From the NCBI GenBank assembly GCA_963808455.1, contig CAWEHT010000351.1, positions 1 through 33,315 of the forward strand: a stretch of 33,315 nt of DNA, read 5' to 3'. Shown piece after piece: positions 24,859 through 33,315 of the stretch. The DNA comes from CAWEHT01 sp963808455. Lineage in GTDB: Bacteria; Chloroflexota; Anaerolineae; CG2-30-64-16. The position numbers were made by a program, and so were the translations under genes. Below the pieces are notes generated by a model. The model ran no database searches, had not been told where the DNA came from, and saw only the letters and a program-made list of their open reading frames with translations. The first letter of the stretch is position 1. Every line of letters starts with the position of its first letter.

Positions 24859-25987
24859 ATGAACAGGCAGTCTACCGCTAGTCCAGCCAACAAGATCAAG
24901 GTGGGATCCTGGGTGCCACCGGGGCCGTAGGCCAACGCTTCGCGCAGTTGTTGGCCGAGCACGCCTGGTTCGAAATCGGCGCGCTGACGGCATCCGAGCG
25001 ATCAGCGGGCAAGACCTACGCCGCGGCCTGCCAGTGGCTGCTGCGCGGTGGCATGCCGGGGGAAGTGGCCGGGATGCAGCTGCTGCCGACCGAAGCCAGC
25101 GCCATCCCCAGCGATGTGCGGCTGCTCTTCTCGGCTTTGCCGGGAAGCAGTGCCGGGCCGATCGAGGAGTCACTGGCGGCAGCCGGATTCGCTGTTTGCT
25201 CGAATGCTTCCGCCCATCGCCCAGACCCCGACGTCCCCTTGCTCATCCCCGACGTGAACCCCGATCACACGCAGCTGATCCCGACGCAACGGGCTCGCCG
25301 CGGCTGGCCGGGCTTCATCGTCACCAACCCGAACTGCAGCAGCACCCAATTGGTTTGCGCGCTCAAACCGCTGCAAGACGCCTTTGGCCTGACCGCGGTG
25401 AACGTAGTGACGATGCAGGCTATCTCGGGGGCCGGCTATCCAGGGGTGGCGTCGTTAGATATCCTGGATAACGTCATCCCCTACATCGCCGGCGAGGAAG
25501 AAAAGATCGAAAGCAGCCGCGCAAGCTGTTGGGGACGCTGGTTACGGATGCCGACGGCTCGCGCAGCGTCGCCATGGCGGAATTCAAGGTCAGCGCCCAG
25601 GCCAACCGGGTTGCCGTGCGCAACGGCCACCTGGAGGCGGTCAGCGTCAAGCTGGCCCGTGCCGCCGACCTCGACGACGTCGCCGCGGCATCGGCCGGTT
25701 ACGCCGGCGAGCCACAGAGGCTGAATCTGCCGTCGGCACCCTACCCGGCCATCATCCTGCACACGGCTCCAGACCGGCCACAGCCCCGTCTCGACCGTCT
25801 TGCAGGAGGCGGCATGCCCACCCACGTCGGCCGGCTACGGCCTGACCCCATTTTCGACTACAAGTTCCTCGTCCTGGGCCACAACACCATCCGTGGGGCA
25901 GCCGGTGGGGCCATCCTCAACGCAGAGCTGCTGTGTGCACAGGGCTATCTCGCAGGCGGCAAGGGCCGCCTGGCGCCGGAGAGCTAG
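24859..25987 (+). CDS. asd: aspartate-semialdehyde dehydrogenase (two frame breaks)
   Basis: This NADPH-dependent enzyme reduces aspartyl phosphate to aspartate semialdehyde, directly after aspartate kinase. The start MNRQSTASPANKIKVG is at 24859. Near 24905 one A is missing: restored, it reads VGILGATGAVGQRFAQLL, the nucleotide-binding loop. The catalytic cysteine lies in VTNPNCSSTQLV, and AISGAGYPGVASLDILDN follows. Near 25520 the frame is off again (AGEEEKIES then RKLLGTL). The remainder is normal: EFKVSAQANRVAVRNGHLE, FDYKFLVLGHNTIRGAAGGAILNAELL. Corrected, it has about 376 residues and belongs to the archaeal/fungal-type branch (SAQ.NRV.V..GH). The stop at 25985-25987 is one base before the next ATG, so the two are translationally coupled. 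Confidence 0.92.
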
Positions 25988-25988
25988 A

Positions 25989-27128
25989 ATGTCGGATCTA
26001 TCCTGTCTTGCCGACTGTGTCGGTGATTTGGTGCTCTTTCGCGACTTGAACCCGTTCGATGCCCGCCTGCCGCGCTTCGAGGAGGCCTGGGCTGCGATGG
26101 GGATCCAGGGGCCGGCTCGGCCGCGTAAGCACGAGCCGGCTTACGCCCAGGCGGTGGTCTGGTATCTCCAACGGGCGCGCGCTTTGGAGGACCACGCAGC
26201 CAGGCTGAGCGAGATCCTCTATATCGGCGACACCGCGCTGAGCGACGGCAATGCCTTTCGCAACGTGCGGGCAGCCGGGGATTGGCGCGGCTGGGCATTT
26301 ATTTGCAGCGAGCGCGATGAGCCTCCGTCCATCACCGAGCAAGACGGTGTCTACGTGGCCAACCGGTGGAGTTCGCTGCCCGAGTTCATCTCGCGGGCCG
26401 CGTGGGAGGGAGCGACGCTCGGCGCGTCAACGGCTGTGATTGTCGACATCGACAAGACGGCGCTTGGGCGCGCGGGCGAAATGACCGCCCGATCGATCGC
26501 GCGCGCCTGGCGGCTATGGAAGCCATGCTGGCCGAAGTGCTCGGCGATTTCTGGGACCCTGCTCTTTTTCACGATACCTACGGCCAGCTCAACGTGCCCC
26601 GCTTTCACAGCTTCACCGCCGACAACCAGGATTACCTGGCCTACATTTGCCTGATCGTGGGCGCGCGCGGTTGCTCGCTGGCCGATATCCAGACGGAGCT
26701 GGCCGACGGGAGGTTGACCCATTTCGTTGACTTTGTGGCGCGCACCGATGCCCGGCGCCAGGGTCTGCCCACACCCGCGGTGCGTGCGGTCCACGAAGAG
26801 GTACAGGCCCGCGTGTGTGCCGGTGACCCCACGCCCTTCAAGGCCTTTCGGCGCCGTGAGTATCTGGAAACGGTCAGCCGCATGGGCAGCCTGCCCGATC
26901 GGGCCCTGCTCGACCAGCGTTTGCGCGAAGAGATCTGCCTGACGCGCGAGGTCATCGAGTTGGTAGAACTGGTTACGGGGCCGCGGTTGCTTGCCACTGG
27001 CTCTTTCTGACAAGCCCGACGAGGCCAGCTTGCCAACTGAGGCCCTGGCGAGCGCAGGCTGCCAGCCGCTGCACCGCGCCATGACCCACATCGTGGGCCC
27101 ATCCATCGCCAGCCGGCTTCTCGGGTGA
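25989..27128 (+). CDS. HAD-like phosphatase-family protein of unknown function (two frame breaks)
   Basis: This reading runs from the ATG at 25989 to the TGA at 27126-27128. The first third contains ILYIGDTALSDGNAFRNV, like the GD..D motif of HAD enzymes, and the middle has VIVDIDKTALGARGRND, the HAD nucleophile motif DxDxT. Restoring one G near 26467 joins the DIDKTALG part to ARGRNDRPIDRARLAAMEAML. Removing one A near 26996 replaces an early stop with LALSDKPDEASLPTEALAS and then PLHRAMTHIVGPSIASRLLG. The two errors cancel, since the total is 1140 bases or 380 codons. The substrate and the family name are unknown to me. Between them the motifs predict a Mg-dependent phosphoryl-transfer fold. 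It is coupled to asd with a one-base gap. Confidence 0.72.
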
Positions 27129-27171
27129 CGCGAACGCCGGCCGAGGGTCAGTACCCGGTCGTTGTGCCTTG

Positions 27172-29164
27172 ATGCGCATCCCTATCCTGTACCAGGACGC
27201 GGACATCGTCGTCGTTGACAAGCCGGCGGGCATCCCGACCCATGTGGTCGAGCCGGGTGACCCTTACCCGGGCGACGCGCTGCGCGTCGTCCAGGCCCAG
27301 CTTGGCCTGGCCTACCTCGGCATGCATCAAAGGCTGGACGCCGAGACCTCCGGCGTGGTGCTGTTTGCCGCGCGCCGGGAGTCGAACCGGGCCCTGGCGG
27401 CCGCTTTCGCGGGGCGCGCCGCCACCAAAGTCTACCTGGCTCTGGTTCACGGCCGGCCGGCGCGCTCCGAGGGTGTGATCGATGGCGCCATCGGTCCGAG
27501 AACGCGGCGAGCGCTACCGTATCGCCGCTCCGGGTGATCCACGCGGGCAGGCGGCGAGCACGCGCTACCGCGTGCTCGCGGTCCTGGATGCGCTGGACCC
27601 CACGATCCCCTCAGGGGGGCTCAGCCACGAGGAATGCGCTCCCGGCGTGGGCCCCGCGGGCCAGCACCAGTATAGCCTGCTGGAAGTCGTGCCGGAGACA
27701 GGGCGAAGCCACCAGAATCCGGCTACATCTGGCGCATATCGGCGTGCCGGTCCTCGGCGATGGCCTTTATGGGCACGAGGAGCTGGCGCCGCGGCTGGGG
27801 CTGCACGCCTACCGGTTGAGCATCCCGCACCCCGCGACGGGCGCGGCGCTGACGTTCGTCGCCCCGCCCCCGCCCCTGTTCGCCGCGCTGCTTGCGCCAT
27901 GCCGTTCTGGGGCGAAGCACGCTTCGCCGTCGCGCACGCCCGCGGAGCAGGACATCGATGCGCATGCCCTGCTCGCGGGCCTGGCATGCGCCGGCGCGCG
28001 CCGGCCACCCCACGGCCCAGGGAGGGGCGGCGCCGCGTCGATGGGCCGTTTCGCCGGGGCCGGCGAGATCCGGGCCTTGCTGCAGTTGGCAACCTCCCGG
28101 CGGGCACCGCTGGCGGCCGATCCTGCCACCACGATCTACCGCCTGGTCAACGGGGCCGCCGACGGACTGCCGGGGCTGGCGGTGGACCGCTACGGCCCGG
28201 CACTGGTGGCAAGCGTGTATGCCGATCCCCCGCCTGGCGGGGAGCAGCCCTCGCCCGAAGGACACGACGCCGGGCAACCGCAGGGCAGCCGGGGCGGTCC
28301 CTCAGGCCCGGCGCCGGCCAGCGCGCCTACGGCCCTGGCCCGGGGGCTGCCTCCAAATCTCCAGGCCGCGTTGGCAGAGCTCACGAGCCCCGCGTACGCG
28401 GGGCTTCAGGGCGTCGCAGCGCTTTACCTCAAATTCAGGCCCCAGCAGGCCAGCCGGGTGCCCGAAGCCCTGTTGCAGGCGCTGGCGCCGTCCGAGCCTG
28501 TCGCCGGGCAGGCGTTGGGAGAATACCCGGCCCTCGAGGATGGCCTGACGTACCTGGTGCGGCCGGGCGACGGCTGGAACGCCGGGCTGTTCCCTGACAT
28601 GCGTGAGCTACGCGGGCGCGTGCGCGCATGGGCGGCTGGCCGGCGGGTGCTGAATTGCTTCGCCTACACGTGCGGTTTTGGCATGGCCGCCGCGGCCGGT
28701 GGCGCCAGCCGGGTGCTCAATCTCGATCTATCCAGGGGCGCATTGGAGCGGGGCAGGCCAATTACCGGGCCAATGGCCTGGCACCTGACCCGCACGATTT
28801 CGTCTACGGCGACGTCTTCGACTGGCTGGAACGGCTGGCCCGCCGCCATGAGTTGTTTGACCTCGTCATACTCGATCCGCCCGGCTTCTCGAAGACCAAG
28901 ACGCGCCGCTTCAGCGCCGAGCACGATTACGGAGAGCTGGCCAGGCTGGCGGGAAGGGTGGTCGGACCCGGCGGTTTGCTGGTATCGTGCTGCAACGTGG
29001 CCGGCTGGCCGTGGCGGGCCTTCCGCGAGAACGTGCTGGCGGGGCTGGCTCAGGCGCCAAGGACAGCCGAGGTGGCCGGCGTCTTTCATGCGCCGGCCAT
29101 CGATTTCCCGGCGCCGCCGGGCGGGAACGGACATCTCAAGATCCTCGTCACGCGCCTCACCTGA
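27172..29164 (+). CDS. RluA-type pseudouridine synthase apparently fused to RlmI-like methyltransferase (three frame breaks)
   Basis: The N-terminal part is an RluA/RluD-family pseudouridine synthase without an S4 domain: ADIVVVDKPAGIPTH, then MHQRLDAETSGVVLFA with catalytic Asp56, and ETGRSHQIRLHLAHIGVPVLG. The C-terminal part is a class I SAM-dependent methyltransferase of the RlmI/YccW type: YRLVNGAADGLPGLAVDRYG, WNAGLFPDMRELR, VLNCFAYTCGFGMAAA, and LVILDPPGFSKTK. No stop codon lies between the domains, and the only internal ATG (28041) lacks a ribosome binding site. The frame breaks near 27497, near 27712 (one extra A in HQIRL), and near 28753 (one G missing in ERGQANYRANG). An insert at about 28225-28330 is low-complexity Gly/Pro. 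Corrected length is about 664 residues. A masked stop cannot be excluded, so two genes are the alternative. Confidence 0.8.
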
Positions 29165-29190
29165 AGCATCTCCGCAGGGCATAGGCTATA

Positions 29191-29199
29191 TGGTATAAT
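29191..29199 (+). promoter_or_regulatory. extended -10 promoter
   Basis: TGG followed by a perfect TATAAT (29194-29199) matches an extended -10 element; no good -35 is seen. It lies 27 bases after the methyltransferase stop and about 410 bases before the PflX-like start, so the RNA would have a long leader made of repeats. Confidence 0.45.
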
Positions 29200-29314
29200 A
29201 TTGGCATGCGTTATGAAAACCAGGCGCAGACCGCCGGACAGGGTCAGCTCCAGGCACAAGTGCATATGCAGGGGACATCGTCGGTAGCGCCGTCCGTCAT
29301 TCTGAGTCCCCCAT

Positions 29315-29328
29315 GCCGCCGCGGCGGC
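29315..29328. repeat. perfect 14-bp palindrome
   Basis: GCCGCCGCGGCGGC reads the same on both strands. It lies between two direct copies of GTCATTCTGAG (29296-29306 and 29357-29367) in the repeat-filled gap 29165-29604, which holds no convincing gene. Confidence 0.5.
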
Positions 29329-29352
29329 ACCGGGGCGGCCAAGAAACCCTTG

Positions 29353-29414
29353 GACTGTCATTCTGAGCGGCTCTGCCCACAGGCCTGTCAACGGCGCTCC
29401 ACAGCGAAGAATCC
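29353..29414 (+). repeat. dispersed intergenic repeat, copy 2
   Basis: This 62-base element begins GACTGTCATTCTGAGCGG and ends CCACAGCGAAGAATCC. It aligns with the minus strand of 22047-22109 (55 of 63 columns identical, one gap). An extra GTCATTCTGAG 61 bases upstream may be the truncated start of a further copy. Confidence 0.8.
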
Positions 29415-29604
29415 GTATCAGGAGTTTCTTGAAAGCGGGTATGCAAGCCGGCCTGCGCAGCGGCGAGCCGCCAGCGACGAAGTCCCCGCAGGGGGAGAAT
29501 CCGTCTCTGTGTCACCGAAAGGGTCCCCTGTTTCTGCGCACGTTCCCGGCAGCAGGAAAGCTGGTCGTCGTTCGTGGCGTGCATCGGACCCGGCCAAAAG
29601 ATTT

Positions 29605-30627
29605 ATGTCATCCGTGGCGCGGCATGCGTGGCCGGCCTCGCCTGGCCAGCCCGCCACATCCGGGCCGGGCTGGCAGCCCGGCTACCTTGCGCTGCACGAG
29701 AGCGGCGAGTTGGCCGAACGCGCGCGTGCCGCGATGGCCGCGCTCGCCGAATGCAGGCTCTGCCCGCATGACTGCGGCATCGATCGCCTGCACGATCCCC
29801 GGGGGTTGCCCCACGCCGGTCGCCGCGGGATTTGCCAGGCCGGGGTTGACCCGGTGGTGGCATCCTGGAATGTGCATCGCTGGGAAGAGCCGCCGATCAG
29901 CGGGACGCGTGGGTCGGGGACGGTATTCTTCTCCCTTTGCGCCGGGCGCTGTTGCTTCTGTCAAAATTACCCCATCAGCCAGTTGGGCTATGGCAATGTG
30001 ATCACGCCGGCGCGGCTGGCCGAAATGCTGCTGGAATTGCAGGGCAGGGGCTGCCACAACATCAATTTCGTCACTCCCACGCATTTCGTGCCACAGATCC
30101 TGACAGCAGTCGATCTGGCGGCAGCGCAAGGCCTGCACATCCCTCTGGTCTACAACAGCAGCGGCTACGAGGCCATCGCTACCTTACAGCTGCTGGCAGG
30201 GGTGATCGACATCTGGCTGCCGGACGCCAAATACGCCGACGAGGCGGTCGCCAGGCGCCTATCAGGTTTTCCGGCCTATGTGACGCGTAACCAGGCGGCC
30301 CTGGCCGAGATCTTCAGGCAGGTCGGCGATGAGCTGGTCGTGGACGATGCCGGCATCGCCCGGCGGGGCCTGATCATCCGCCATTTGGTTTTGCCCGAAA
30401 ACCAGTCGGGCACTGCCGAAGTCATGGCGTGGATCGCCCGTGACCTTTCGCCGCGCGTCCACGTTAGCCTTATGGACCAGTATTTCCCGGCCTACAAAGT
30501 GCTGGATGACCCTATGTTGGGGCGCAAGATCACCGATGCCGAATACGAGGCCGCGCTGGAAGCGCTCGATAGCGCGGGCCTGGCAAATGGTTGGGTGCAA
30601 GAGCACGATCCCGAAGCAGCCTTTTAG
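29605..30627 (+). CDS. PflX-like radical SAM Fe-S protein
   Basis: This is a radical SAM protein of the PflX/COG1313 group, related to pyruvate-formate-lyase activating enzymes; the target is unknown. With the start at 29605 it has 340 residues. An N-terminal Cys cluster CRLCPHDCG (about 50-58) with GICQ (76-79) precedes the radical SAM motif CX3CX2C at Cys112, Cys116 and Cys119 (FSLCAGRCCFCQNYPIS). Conserved features include HNINFVTPTHFVPQIL, PLVYNSSGYE, DIWLPDAKYAD, and VSLMDQYFPAYK. The frame is open upstream to 29206, but that part is repeat DNA. The true start may be a GTG a few codons after 29605, since conservation begins near GYLALHESGELAERA. No glycyl-radical enzyme is in the window. 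Confidence 0.85.
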   Translation: MSSVARHAWPASPGQPATSGPGWQPGYLALHESGELAERARAAMAALAECRLCPHDCGIDRLHDPRGLPHAGRRGICQAGVDPVVASWNVHRWEEPPISGTRGSGTVFFSLCAGRCCFCQNYPISQLGYGNVITPARLAEMLLELQGRGCHNINFVTPTHFVPQILTAVDLAAAQGLHIPLVYNSSGYEAIATLQLLAGVIDIWLPDAKYADEAVARRLSGFPAYVTRNQAALAEIFRQVGDELVVDDAGIARRGLIIRHLVLPENQSGTAEVMAWIARDLSPRVHVSLMDQYFPAYKVLDDPMLGRKITDAEYEAALEALDSAGLANGWVQEHDPEAAF

Positions 30628-30746
30628 GAATGCGACGGCTGGCCGGCGAACTACCGCCGGAATACATTTCTGGCCGGCAGGCATTTTGCCCCAGCCTGAA
30701 GCACACCCGGTGCCGGGTGGCGCTTTTCCCGGATTGCCGCTCATGG

Positions 30747-30773
30747 TATACTGGCAGCGCTTTGATCTATAAT
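30747..30773 (+). promoter_or_regulatory. dnaN promoter candidates
   Basis: Two -10-like elements occur, TATACT (30747-30752) and a perfect TATAAT (30768-30773), 55-80 bases before the dnaN GTG. Neither has a good -35 at 17 bases. Confidence 0.35.
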
Positions 30774-30825
30774 TGCTTCACAAAAGATCCCGCCCAGCGG
30801 GGTGGCATCGTCAGGAGGTCTCGCC

Positions 30826-32063
30826 GTGCGTCTTTCAGTCTTACAAGAAAACCTCGCAAAGGGCCTATCCATTGTGGGGCGAGCGGTTTCGTCGCGCAGC
30901 ACATTGCCGGTCCTCGGTAACATCCTGTTGACCACGGACGAAAGCCGCCTCAAGCTGGGCGCCACCAACCTCGAGATCGGCGTGAGCTGCTGGCTCGGCG
31001 CCCAGGTCACCGATGACGGTGCCATCACCCTGCCGGCCAGGCTGCTCACCGACTGGGTGAACTCCATGCCGCCCGCGCGGATCGACATGGATATGATCGT
31101 GCGCTCGATGAAGCTGAACGTCAAGTGCGCACGCTTTGAATCCAACATCAACGGCATCGACGCCAGCGAGTTTCCTCTGATCCCAACGGCAGACGGCGAG
31201 CGGTCGCTGCAATTGGCGCCGGCCTCGTTGCGCAAGATGATCGATCAGGTTGTGTTCGCGGCCTCAACGGATGAAAGCCGGCCGGCGCTCACCGGTGTCC
31301 TGGCCCGCCTGGACGGCGAACGGCTGCTGTTGGCAGCCACCGACGGCTATCGCCTCTTCGGTCAAGGCGCGCCGTGCTGCCTGGCTCCGCTTCGGACGAA
31401 GGTCCCCGGTTGGGGACCGATGTCAGCGTCATCATCCCGGCGCGCTCCCTGGCCGAGGTCAGCCGCATCGCCGCTGAAGCAGACGCCGACCGGCCGGTGG
31501 AAATGTGCATCTCCTCTGCGCGCAACCAGGTGCTCTTCCGCATGATGGGCAACGGCGAAGCCGAACATGGCGGGTTCCATCAGGTGGACCTCGTATCGCA
31601 GCTGATCGATGCGCGCTTTCCGGATTACAACGCCATCATCCCCAAGAGCTACGCGACCCGGACCACAGTGGACACGGCCGCATTCCTCAAGGCCGTGCGC
31701 GTGACCTTCCTGTTCGCTCGCGACGTGGCCAACAACGTGCGCATCCAGGTCACCCCCGGCACCGACACGGTCCCGGGCAAGGTCACCTTGCGGGCCAACT
31801 CGGCGGAGGTGGGCGACATCGTGAGCGAGGTCGATGCCAGCCAGGTCGAAGGGAACGAGATCGAGATCGCCTTCAATGCCCGCTATCTCATCGACGTGTT
31901 GTCTGCCATCGACACTCCGCAGGTCGTGCTGGAAACCACTTCTTCCAACCGGCCCGGGGTGTTCCGCCCATCATCCCAAAGGGATGCTGCCCAAAGCGGC
32001 GGTGCGGTCGCGGCTGAAGCCGACTTCACGCACGTTATCATGCCGATGCAGATCACGCGTTAG
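30826..32063 (+). CDS. dnaN: DNA polymerase III beta subunit, sliding clamp (one frame break)
   Basis: The beta clamp encircles DNA and tethers DNA polymerase III. The GTG start at 30826 has AGGAGGT 6 bases upstream and opens the usual VRLSVLQENLAKGLSIV. The first domain has SSRSTLPVLGNILL, and the second has ASTDESRPALTGVLARLDGERLLLAATDGYRL. Near 31360 the frame changes; afterwards it reads SVIIPARSLAEVSRIA, FRMMGNGEAEHGGF and SQLIDARFPDYNAIIP. The C-terminus FTHVIMPMQITR is the normal end. The break falls in the variable strand after ATDGYRL, so its exact position is uncertain. The length, about 412 codons, is slightly above E. coli DnaN (366 residues) because of an insert near SSNRPGVFRPSSQRD. 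recF follows 76 bases later. Confidence 0.94.
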
Positions 32064-32139
32064 GCCCGGTTGCGGTTGGCGGTCGATCGCCGAATGGCCC
32101 GACGAGCCGGCTGCCAGGCTTTGGCCACCAACTACTACC

Positions 32140-33315
32140 TTGCAACTGAACTACCTATCTCTCACCAATTTTCGCAACTATACCCGCCTGGAGCTGAGGT
32201 TGCCGGGCCGGCTGACCCTGGTCCGGGGTGCTAACGCTCAAGGCAAGACCAACTTGCTGGAGGCCATCCACCTGCTGGCCACGGGCCGGTCGCCGCGCGC
32301 CCTTGCCGAACGCGAGCTCATCAATTGGCTTGCCCTGGAAAGCGCCCTGCCCTATGCCCGGTTGGCGGGCGAGATCGGTGAGGGCGCCGCAGCCGAAAAG
32401 CTCGAACTGGTGCTCGAGTCTGTGGCCAGCCCGGTGGCAGGGAACGGTCCGACCGTACGCAAGCAGGTGCGCGTCAACGGCACGCCCAAGCCGCGCGCTC
32501 GACCTGGTGGGCCGTCTGCGCGTGGTGCTGTTCCTGCCAGAGGACATCAGCCTGGTGGCCGGTGTGCCAGGCCAGCGTCGCCGCTACCTGGACATCGCCC
32601 TTTGCCAGATCTCGCCGGCCTATTGCCGCGCCCTGAGCGAGTACAACCGCGTTATCAGCCAGCGCAATGCCCTGTTGAAACGGCTACGCGAACACGGCGG
32701 CGATGCTCGGCAGCTGGCGTTCTGGAACACCAGGGCGGCCGAGCACGGGGGCCAGATCATTTACAGGCGCGTCCAGGCCATCGCCATGCTCCACGACATC
32801 GCCGCCAGACGGCACCTGGACCTCACGCGCGGTGAACAACTGCGCCTCGTCTACCTGCCGGGCGCCAGCCTGGAGCCCGAGGGCCCGCTGCACAACGGTG
32901 CGGTCGGCGCTTCCCAGCCGGCCAACCGCGTCCCGGCAGGGGGCCCGCGCCTCCGCGACCACCTGAGCAGCTATCTGGCCATGACGCCTGAGGCCATCAC
33001 CGATCGTTTCCTGGCAGCCTTGCAGGCCGCCCAGCCGCGCGAGATCGCGGCTGGCACGAGCCTGCTCGGGCCCCATCGAGACGACATGAGCTTCGCGGTG
33101 GATGGTCAGGATCTGCGGACTTTTGGTTCGCGGGGCCAACAACGCACGGCGGCGCTGGCTTTGAAGCTGGCCGAAATGGAGATGATGCAGGTAGAAACGG
33201 GCGCCAGCCCACTGTTGCTGCTGGACGACGTGATGTCGGAGCTCGATCAGCAGCGCCGCGAGACAGTGCTGGCGGCTTTGGACACGGTGGCGCAGGCCAT
33301 CGTGACGACGATGCG
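32140..33315 (+). CDS. recF: DNA replication and repair protein RecF, 3' end missing (one frame break)
   Basis: RecF is an SMC/ABC-type ATPase that loads RecA at gaps. The start is the TTG at 32140, giving MQLNYLSLTNFRNYTRLEL, the usual RecF opening; no ATG lies in frame upstream. Walker A GANAQGKT is at residues 30-37. Near 32491 one extra C shifts the frame; corrected, it continues GTPKRALDLVGRLRVVLF and then PEDISLVAGVPGQRRRYLD, the RecF signature region. Further on are SLLGPHRDDMSF, SRGQQRTAALALKLAEMEM and the Walker B LLLLDDVMSELD. The reading reaches the end of the window with no stop and covers nearly all of the family length. It follows dnaN as in many genomes. Confidence 0.93.

Noticed and set aside
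29206..29604. N-terminal extension of the PflX-like protein
   Set aside because: It is made of repeat DNA and has no similarity to the family, whose conservation starts near the GYLALHESGEL segment.
1..33315. tRNA, rRNA, CRISPR, transposase, phage genes
   Set aside because: I saw no cloverleaf with a TTCGA loop, no regularly spaced repeat-spacer array, and no transposase or phage motif; a covariance-model scan would be needed to exclude small RNAs.

Overview
The window is GC-rich (well above 60 percent by eye) and bacterial. The gene set suggests an uncultured Chloroflexota (Anaerolineae/Caldilineae-like) genome: Thr/Pro-rich 'TPTPT' linkers on surface lipoproteins, both RNase J and RNase Y, Rex, a YerB/DUF3048 lipoprotein, DUF4013 and DUF2085 membrane proteins, and a ferredoxin-dependent 2-oxoacid oxidoreductase. 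This placement is inference from gene content; there is no rRNA or other marker to prove it. I saw no tRNA, rRNA, CRISPR array, transposase or phage gene.

Layout. 1-1720: two small minus-strand hypothetical genes, low-information DNA, and a palindromic repeat. 1765-4677: a sigma70-like promoter, a short leader ending in an intrinsic terminator, then a large TPR lipoprotein with a lytic transglycosylase domain. 4917-7971 (minus): a DUF3048 lipoprotein and two multi-pass membrane proteins (DUF4013, DUF2085). 8056-11399: two mRNA-decay nucleases, RNase J (+) and RNase Y (-), facing each other across a heptamer-rich repeat. 11494-13516 (minus): recA, a strong intrinsic terminator, then recX. From 13841 to the window end everything is on the plus strand: rex, a CBS-pair protein, a B12-binding radical SAM protein, a four-gene 2-oxoacid:ferredoxin oxidoreductase (delta, alpha, beta, gamma), a PLP aminotransferase, a second CBS-pair protein, a ThiF/MoeB-type E1 enzyme, aspartate kinase, aspartate-semialdehyde dehydrogenase, a HAD-like protein coupled to it, an apparent pseudouridine synthase/methyltransferase fusion, a PflX-like radical SAM protein, dnaN, and recF, which runs off the end.

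How the genes fit together. The aminotransferase and the oxidoreductase together would deaminate an amino acid and oxidise the 2-oxoacid to an acyl-CoA with reduction of ferredoxin. Rex (NADH/NAD+ sensing) and two CBS-pair proteins (adenylate sensing in characterised members) lie around this block. lysC-asd supplies aspartate semialdehyde for Lys/Thr/Met. dnaN-recF is the usual replication/repair pair.

The most important caveat is sequence quality. At least 14 single-base frame changes break otherwise well-conserved genes (rnj, rny, the alpha subunit, asd, the HAD gene, the pseudouridine synthase/methyltransferase, dnaN, recF), and a compensating pair lies in the DUF2085 gene. Essential genes such as dnaN cannot all be broken, so these are most likely sequencing or assembly errors. 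I annotate such genes over their full span and give the position of each break. No clearly new defence or mobile system was found. The most interesting items are the rRNA-modification fusion, the HAD-like gene reconstructed across two frame breaks, the leader terminators, and a dispersed repeat family with two alignable copies.
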